11,651 nt of DNA from Acetobacteraceae bacterium. GTDB taxonomy: Bacteria > Pseudomonadota > Alphaproteobacteria > Acetobacterales > Acetobacteraceae. Positions within the stretch are counted from its first letter, which is position 1. Each line of letters opens with the position of its first letter. The notes beneath the pieces were generated by a model. That model was not told the origin of the DNA. It made no database searches and saw only the letters and a list, made by a program, of their open reading frames with translations. Position numbers and translations under genes: made by a program. Location of the stretch: the NCBI GenBank assembly GCA_019689515.1, contig JADGHI010000075.1, positions 1 to 11,651 on the forward strand, in the 5' to 3' direction. Positions 8,028 through 11,651 of the stretch are shown here, one piece after another.

Positions 8028-8038
8028 ATACACTGCGC
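8028..8038 (-). promoter_or_regulatory. Single 11-bp operator-like unit before the kinase gene
   Basis: ATACACTGCGC (plus strand) matches nine of eleven bases of the units at 6588-6620. It lies 14-24 bases upstream of the chosen kinase start and covers the probable ribosome-site region. No adjacent second unit is visible. It may be a weak autoregulatory half-site or chance. Confidence 0.35.
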
Positions 8039-8116
8039 CGGCTGGGGCATCCCGCCTGGCGGCGATCCTGCGCCGGACGCCCGCCCGCGCGAGACGATGG
8101 GCGGACGGACCGGACG

Positions 8117-8145
8117 CGTGAGTGGCGGCGGAAGAGCCGCTCACG
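8117..8145. repeat. Inverted repeat with 10-bp arms
   Basis: CGTGAGTGGC and GCCGCTCACG are complementary over ten bases with one G-T mismatch, separated by nine bases. The dyad lies near the middle of the divergent region. It is either an operator or a leader hairpin; no T run follows, so it is not an intrinsic terminator. Confidence 0.5.
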
Positions 8146-8162
8146 ATCGCCTCCGAGGAGCT

Positions 8163-8190
8163 TTGCGCCCTCCGCGGGTGCCTTATATAG
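8163..8190 (+). promoter_or_regulatory. Candidate promoter for the response regulator
   Basis: TTGCGC (8163-8168), a 17-base spacer and TATAGG (8186-8191) form a weak sigma-70-like pair in the only AT-rich block of the intergenic region (TTATATAGGATTTTGGAT). The same TATATA core could also serve a leftward promoter for the kinase, with TTCAGG 17 bases away on the minus strand. Inferred from composition and spacing only. Confidence 0.35.
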
Positions 8191-8339
8191 GATTTTGGAT
8201 GGATTCCCTGAACTCGGTACCCGGCCGATCCTGACGCGGCGCTGCGGCGACGCGTGAGCATCCGGCCCGGCACCGCCCCTGCCGCGGGCGGCGCCGAAGC
8301 GTCGGCGCGGGGCGAGGCTGCGATCGGACGAACGATTGG

Positions 8340-9014
8340 ATGCGCGTGCTCCTGGTCGAGGACAATGACCGCCTGGCGGCGCTGCTCACCACCGGCCTGC
8401 GGCGGGCGGGATGGACGACGGATGTGGTGGACAGCCTCGACGCCGCCGTCGCCGCGTGCCAGGCGAACCGGTTCGATGCGGTGCTGCTGGACCGAGGCCT
8501 GCCCGACGGCGACGGGCTCGACCTGCTGCGCACGCTCCGCGGTGCTGAAGCCCAGCCGGCGATCCTGGTGATGACCGCACGCGGAGCCCTGCCCGAACGC
8601 ATCGAGGGGCTGAATCGCGGCGCCGATGACTACCTGGTCAAGCCAGTCGCGCTCGAGGAGCTGGTCGCGCGGCTGAATGCCGCGGTGCGGCGGATGCGAG
8701 GTGGCGGGCGCGGGCCTGTCCGGGTCGGCCGGCTGGAATACGACCCCGTCTCGCGCGCGGTGCTGATCGCCGGCGTTCCCTTCGACCCGCCGCCGCGCGA
8801 GCGGATGCTGCTGGAGCACCTGCTCCAGGCGGCCCCGCGCCCGGTGACCAAGGAGGCGCTCGAGGAGCGCCTCAACAGCTTCGAACGCAGCATCGGCAGC
8901 AACGCGGTGGAGGTTTACATCCATCGCTTGCGCAAGCGGGTCGAGGGGATGCAGGCCGGCGTCTCGATCGAGACGGTGCGCGGAGTCGGGTACCGGCTGC
9001 GGGCGACCGACTGA
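8340..9014 (+). CDS. OmpR-family response regulator
   Basis: The product has 224 residues, typical for the family. The receiver domain (about 1-115) shows the acidic pair E7-D8, the phospho-acceptor D51 in DAVLLDRGLPDGDG, T79 in VMTAR and K101 in DDYLVKP, so all key residues are present. A winged-helix DNA-binding domain follows at about 128-221, with FDPPPRERMLLEHLL, the recognition-helix region SNAVEVYIHRLRKRVE and the closing wing IETVRGVGYRL. It resembles the QseB/PmrA/CzcR group. It would be phosphorylated by the divergent kinase and is the best candidate to bind the 11-bp direct repeats before the efflux genes. Only a weak ribosome site precedes the ATG, but MRVLLVEDND is the canonical start of this family. 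There is no partner gene downstream: IS remnants begin within about 180 bases. Confidence 0.95.
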   Translation: MRVLLVEDNDRLAALLTTGLRRAGWTTDVVDSLDAAVAACQANRFDAVLLDRGLPDGDGLDLLRTLRGAEAQPAILVMTARGALPERIEGLNRGADDYLVKPVALEELVARLNAAVRRMRGGGRGPVRVGRLEYDPVSRAVLIAGVPFDPPPRERMLLEHLLQAAPRPVTKEALEERLNSFERSIGSNAVEVYIHRLRKRVEGMQAGVSIETVRGVGYRLRATD

Positions 9015-9036
9015 ACGCCTGTTTGAGTGTGGTTGA

Positions 9037-9058
9037 CCTGGGCTGATGAGGGCCCGGG
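9037..9058 (+). terminator. Possible hairpin after the response regulator
   Basis: CCTGGGC and GCCCGGG pair over seven bases (one G-T) around an eight-base loop, starting 23 bases after the regulator's stop codon. No run of T follows, so if it terminates transcription it is not a classical intrinsic terminator. Low confidence. Confidence 0.25.
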
Positions 9059-9195
9059 CGCTGGCGAGGACGGCAGCGCAAGCGACGCGGGTCGCGATAA
9101 CGGGAGGAAACATCGATTGGGGGCCGTGCGCGTTCAGGTGAAACGCCTGTTCGCCTTCGATCCGAAATCCTCGCTCGATTAAAGCGGATTGCGCT

Positions 9196-9320
9196 TCAAA
9201 GTGAACGATATCCGCAATGTCGGAACCACGCCTGGGCGTCCTGGGGCGTGACGGCGGCGATCGCGTCGGGCAATGCCGCCTCCGGCGCCTCGATAGTGCG
9301 CGCGGCGATGGCGCGGAGGA
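9196..9320 (-). pseudogene. IS630-family transposase, C-terminal remnant
   Basis: On the minus strand a frame of 40 codons ends at TGA (9198-9196) and reads LRAIAARTIEAPEA, then AVTPQDAQAWFRHCGYRSL. This matches the end of IS630-type transposases, where a lysine/arginine-rich helix and about 30 residues lead to a closing ..WF.HCGY motif. The frame is cut at 9320, where the IS66-like terminal GTAAGCGG begins, so the rest was removed or displaced by that element. The DDE core is absent. The family call rests on a short stretch but the closing motif is distinctive. Confidence 0.65.
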
Positions 9321-9343
9321 GTAAGCGGTTACTGGTGGCTGCG
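9321..9343. mobile_element. Terminal inverted repeat-like end of an IS66-family element
   Basis: GTAAGCGGTTACTGGTGGC starts at 9321. IS66-family elements end in inverted repeats beginning GTAA, and here it lies about 20-45 bases beyond the stop codon of an IS66 transposase remnant, as expected for the tnpC-proximal end. The opposite end is missing, so the boundary is inferred. Confidence 0.55.
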
Positions 9344-9364
9344 GGTTTGGCGGCTTGACGCTGG

Positions 9365-9463
9365 TCAGGCGCTGTCGGGCCGCAGGCTCCAGGGTGCCAG
9401 CTCGCCGATGCGGTTGACCGGGTGCTCGGCGACGCGGGCGAGGAGCGTGCGGAGGGTCGAGTG
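9365..9463 (-). pseudogene. IS66-family transposase (TnpC), C-terminal remnant
   Basis: The minus-strand frame ending at TGA (9367-9365) reads STLRTLLARVAEHPVNRI, then GELAPWSLRPDSA. The pattern LLARVA-HP-NRI-ELLPW is the closing segment of IS66 transposases. Only about 30 codons remain. Upstream (towards higher coordinates) the similarity stops near 9460 and phage-type coding sequence on the opposite strand begins, so nearly all of the element has been deleted. Confidence 0.7.
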
Positions 9464-10721
9464 CGCAGCTGGGACCGCTGCGGCCCGAAGAAATCCGCAC
9501 GCCGCAGTTCCGCTTCGAGGCCCAGGACCGCTTCCGCATCATCGAGCGCGAGGCGGCGGTCGCCCAGCGCGCCGCGCAGACCGACATCCGCGAGCTTCAG
9601 GCATTCCTCGACTTCGCCCAGCGCCGTCCGGATCTCGTGCCGGAGGCGGTCGCGAATCGGCGTCGTCGGGAGTTGAACGACAGGCAGGTTTGGGCAGAGG
9701 AGCAGATTCTTCAGGCCCAGACCCGGCGGGCCGATGCGCTGGAGCAGCTGGAGTCGTCGATCACGCAGGACGCCCAGCGGATCCGCGATGAGATCAAGCG
9801 TCTTGCCGGTGAGGACGGTCAGGGGGGTGCTATTGCCGCCGCGGCCACGCCCGCCGAGCGATCGGCGCTTGTTCGTCGCTATAACGAGCTCCAGCAGCAG
9901 CTTAACGCCCTCGTCGGCGACGACGGTCAGTCAGGCCTGCTGGGGCAGGTCAGGACGGCGCTCCAGGACGCGCAGAACCTCAAGACCCGGGCCCAGGTCA
10001 TCGTCAGGGCCAGCAGGGGTCCGATATCTCGTTCGGGGACGTCTTCCGAGACACGGTTGAGGACTTCGCCCAGAAGAGCGGTGCCCGGGACAGCTTCGCC
10101 GTTGCTTTCGGCAACGACTTCCGGCGTTCGCTCGATATCGCTCGCCAGGCAGGCGGTGAGTTCTGGGCGGAGTGGGCCTCGGGGGCGAAGAAGGGGTCGG
10201 AGGCGTTCCAGGCGTTCGGCCAGTCGGTCCTGAAGTCGATGCTGAGGATAGTCTCGGACCGCGTGGCGGCCCAGTTCCTCAGCCTGGTCTTTGGCCTCGT
10301 TGGTCAGGCATTCAACCCCGGTGGGGGTACCGCAGACACCCAGATGTCGGCCAACGGCGTCCCCCTTCCGTCGACCGCAGCGGGTGGCCGCTACAGTGGC
10401 GGCCCGGTCGAGCACCGCTTCGCCGGGGGCGGCGTGGTGCCGGGCGTGCCCGTCGGACGGGACACCGTGCCGGCCCGCCTCAGCCCATTCGAGTACGTCG
10501 TCTCCGCGCGCGGCCACGCGCTGGTGGGGACGGAGGTACTGGACCAGATCAACCGCGGCCAGCTCGCGGCCGTGAAGACGGTGCCGGCCGGGGCGGCCAT
10601 CCGCGTCAGCATGGTCGGCCCTCCCGCAGCCGATCCGCCAGGAAGCACCGATCAATCGGCCAAGGAATCCAGCTCCGATTCAACTCTGCGGAATCCGTCC
10701 ACACGGCCTAGAATGCATTGA
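9464..10721 (+). pseudogene. Phage tail tape-measure protein, C-terminal remnant with frameshift
   Basis: From about 9464 one frame reads LGPLRPEEIRTPQF and continues as a charged, Gln/Arg/Glu-rich coiled coil (about 9541-9985, e.g. QILQAQTRRADALEQL). Around 9990-10015 the sensible reading moves to another frame, reading SDISFGDVFRDTVEDFAQ and FGQSVLKSMLRIVSDRVA, a hydrophobic segment FLSLVFGLVGQAF, and a Gly-rich end (FAGGGVVPGVPVGRDTVPA, then LSPFEYVVSARGHALVG). This last block is the usual C-terminus of tail-length tape-measure proteins (GGGxVPG..RDxVPALLTPGEFVV). The remnant covers about 418 codons of a gene usually much longer. It lacks its 5' end, replaced by IS66 sequence, and carries at least one frameshift. 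It is non-functional. No other tail genes are visible. Confidence 0.75.
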
Positions 10722-10986
10722 GACTCTTGGAACGCGCTTTGGCGGCCAGCGTGGGCATCGGCTCCCACCACCGCCCACCCCGCAGCATCCGCGCGTGCAG
10801 TCGGACCAGCCGCATCGTCTCCGCCCCGCCCTTCGCGTAGCGCCCGTGGCGGGTGTTGCCGTGCAGTCGGACGAACGCGGGCGAGGGCTGGCGCCGCAGC
10901 GCCCGGAACGCGGCCCAGCCGGCGGGCGCGTCGCCGCGTCGCGGGATTTCCCCTGTATCCGCGCTGTTCTCAGGCAACGGCGTCAC
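10708..10986 (-). CDS. Hypothetical protein, HGNTRHGRY-motif small basic protein
   Basis: The frame encodes 92 residues from a GTG (10986-10984). I do not recognise a named function. The central motif LHGNTRHGRYAKGGAETM, then RLVRLHARMLRGGRWW, resembles small basic proteins of alphaproteobacteria with a GN..A.KHG.Y motif, often found near phage and IS genes. The protein is rich in Arg and Ala, has no membrane segment or signal peptide, and could bind nucleic acid, but this is inference. It follows the 98-codon gene by 39 bases on the same strand, suggesting one operon. Its 3' end overlaps the phage remnant's end by 14 bases, tail to tail. The start is uncertain because no clear ribosome site is present. 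Confidence 0.6.
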   Translation of the reverse strand: MTPLPENSADTGEIPRRGDAPAGWAAFRALRRQPSPAFVRLHGNTRHGRYAKGGAETMRLVRLHARMLRGGRWWEPMPTLAAKARSKSLNAF

Positions 10987-11025
10987 GCGAATGCCCGCTA
11001 TTCGTCGCGTAGGAAATCAACGCCA

Positions 11026-11322
11026 TCACTCTCCCCGCTCGGGCCAGAGCGCGTCGCCCATCGCCGCGACGTGCGGTGCGGCGTGGAGGAATCGGGCCGC
11101 GGCGCAGGCCATGCGGTGGGGGTCGCGGTCGCCGGGGTCCAGCAGCGCCAGCCGTTCCAGGGCGGCGAGGTCGCGCGGCTCCAGCTCGATCGCCACCAGC
11201 ACGGCGCCGTGCCGCTTGCGGGCGCGGTAGGCCTCCGACCGCTCGCGCGCGAGGCGCCGCCGTCGTGCCTCGCCGTGCGCTTCGCCTGCCCCAATCGCCG
11301 GCGTCGTCTCCGCATCGCTCAT
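11026..11322 (-). CDS. Hypothetical protein, small charged protein
   Basis: The frame encodes 98 residues from an ATG preceded by GGGGAAAGG about nine bases upstream, a good ribosome site. The N-terminal half is very basic (EARRRRLARERSEAYRARKR). The C-terminal half is helical and hydrophobic: VLVAIELEPRDLAALERLALL, then RMACAAARFLHAAPHVAAMGDALWP. It resembles unnamed small proteins in Acetobacteraceae-like genomes with the pattern RRRG..LV.VE..P..LAALERLALL...ALWP. There is no signal peptide or catalytic motif. It is probably co-transcribed with the downstream 92-codon gene. An antitoxin-like or DNA-binding role is conceivable from the shape but unsupported. Confidence 0.65.
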   Translation of the reverse strand: MSDAETTPAIGAGEAHGEARRRRLARERSEAYRARKRHGAVLVAIELEPRDLAALERLALLDPGDRDPHRMACAAARFLHAAPHVAAMGDALWPERGE

Positions 11323-11401
11323 GGCGTGGCGCCTTTCCCCTTGGAACCACCCTCAGAAACGGGTGCCGCGTGACGGTGCGCCGGGATTTCGCCACCCCCA
11401 A

Positions 11402-11425
11402 GCGCACGCGCGGGCGCACGCGCGC
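11402..11425. repeat. Tandem 12-bp GC repeat
   Basis: GCGCACGCGCGG is followed directly by GCGCACGCGCGC (eleven of twelve bases identical). The block is nearly pure alternating purine-pyrimidine and lies about 80-100 bases upstream of the 98-codon gene. Confidence 0.5.
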
Positions 11426-11610
11426 ATTGCGCACAAAACCCGCCCTCCGCCGCGTGCGGGTGCGCGGGCGCGTAGCTGTGCCGAAACTTCGTCTCGGGCG
11501 TTCACGGCCTCCACCAGCGCCGCCGCGTGCGCCCCGGCGAACGGTCCGGCGAAGGCCAGCACCCGGCCTCCCGCGCCGACAGGCAGCTTGAATCAGCTCC
11601 CGCCGGCCTT

Positions 11611-11651
11611 GGGAATCCCAGCCGATTCAGTCAGGTCGGAAACCGCTCTAG
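11611..11651. mobile_element. Possible IS terminal sequence at window edge
   Basis: The last bases contain GGGAATCCC, then the arms GAATC and GATTC (11613-11617 and 11624-11628), and end in ACCGCTCTAG. This compact AT-richer run at the edge looks like an IS terminus (IS5-type is my guess), but only one end is visible and no transposase lies in the window. Weak. Confidence 0.2.

Larger units (their letters stand above)
8015..8339. other. Divergent intergenic region between kinase and response regulator
   Basis: These 325 bases contain no credible gene. They hold a lone copy of the 11-bp operator unit next to the kinase start, a 10-bp-arm dyad near the middle and a short AT-rich block. Divergent promoters for the kinase (leftward) and regulator (rightward) must lie here. 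The plus strand has open frames through it, but these are GC-driven shadows. Confidence 0.7.
11323..11651. other. Gene-free right edge
   Basis: These 329 bases hold no gene I can support. They must contain the promoter of the minus-strand small gene pair. A GC-rich tandem repeat lies at 11402-11425, and IS-end-like sequence may lie in the final 45 bases. A 69-codon minus-strand frame (11353-11562) has no recognisable domain and no convincing start, so it is not called. Confidence 0.5.

Noticed and set aside
8015..8339. Intergenic region considered for a riboswitch or small RNA
   Set aside because: Apart from one dyad and an AT-rich block there is no conserved riboswitch core or promoter-hairpin-T-run unit that I can recognise.
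7884..9587. Minus-strand frame of 567 codons across kinase, intergenic region, regulator and IS remnants
   Set aside because: It crosses several unrelated units, opposes the response regulator and has no domain along its length.
11402..11425. Tandem repeat considered as the start of a CRISPR or iteron array
   Set aside because: Only two 12-bp units without spacers, and no Cas or replication gene nearby.
10970..11434. Minus-strand frame of 154 codons overlapping both small hypothetical genes
   Set aside because: Out of phase with the 98-codon gene, which has a better ribosome site and a family-like pattern; the long frame is Arg-rich and featureless.
11353..11562. Minus-strand frame of 69 codons upstream of the small gene pair
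   Set aside because: No recognisable domain; its C-terminal half is made by the GC-rich tandem repeat and codon use is not convincing. Left uncalled rather than excluded.

Overview
The window is a strongly GC-rich stretch with codon use and protein styles of a high-GC alphaproteobacterium. An Acetobacteraceae-like host (Roseomonas/Elioraea type) is my best guess, from the style of the two small hypothetical proteins and the insertion sequence (IS) remnants. No rRNA or other marker gene is present to prove it.

The centre (about 465-9014) is one functional unit: a heavy-metal-type RND tripartite efflux system with its own two-component system. On the minus strand, in transcription order, lie a sensor histidine kinase (8014-6647), a periplasmic adaptor (6478-5135), an RND pump (5047-1892) and a TolC-type outer membrane channel (1895-465). 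The channel's start codon overlaps the pump's stop codon. The OmpR-family response regulator (8340-9014) is transcribed divergently from the kinase. Three tandem 11-bp direct repeats (6588-6620) sit in the gap between kinase and adaptor, about 90-110 bp upstream of the adaptor. A lone near-copy lies directly upstream of the kinase start (8028-8038). The spacing and placement fit binding sites for the neighbouring response regulator. The inferred circuit is: kinase senses a periplasmic signal, the regulator binds the repeats, and the adaptor-pump-channel operon is induced.

The unit is flanked by mobile DNA. On the left is the C-terminal part of an IS1182-family transposase (3-374), whose probable element end lies within a few bases of the channel gene's stop codon. 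On the right is a patchwork: the C-terminal remnant of an IS630-family transposase (9196-9320), cut exactly where an IS66-type end begins (9321), then the C-terminal remnant of the IS66 transposase (to about 9463). That in turn is fused to the C-terminal part of a frameshifted phage tail tape-measure gene (about 9464-10721). Beyond it, two small minus-strand hypothetical genes (11322-11026 and 10986-10708) form a probable operon that converges on the phage remnant. The last 329 bases hold no gene I can support.

Overall this looks like a metal-efflux island inside an accessory region built by repeated IS insertion and prophage decay. The most interesting elements are the 11-bp repeat operator, the histidine-rich cytoplasmic loop next to the proton-relay helix of the pump, and the layered IS/phage junctions.
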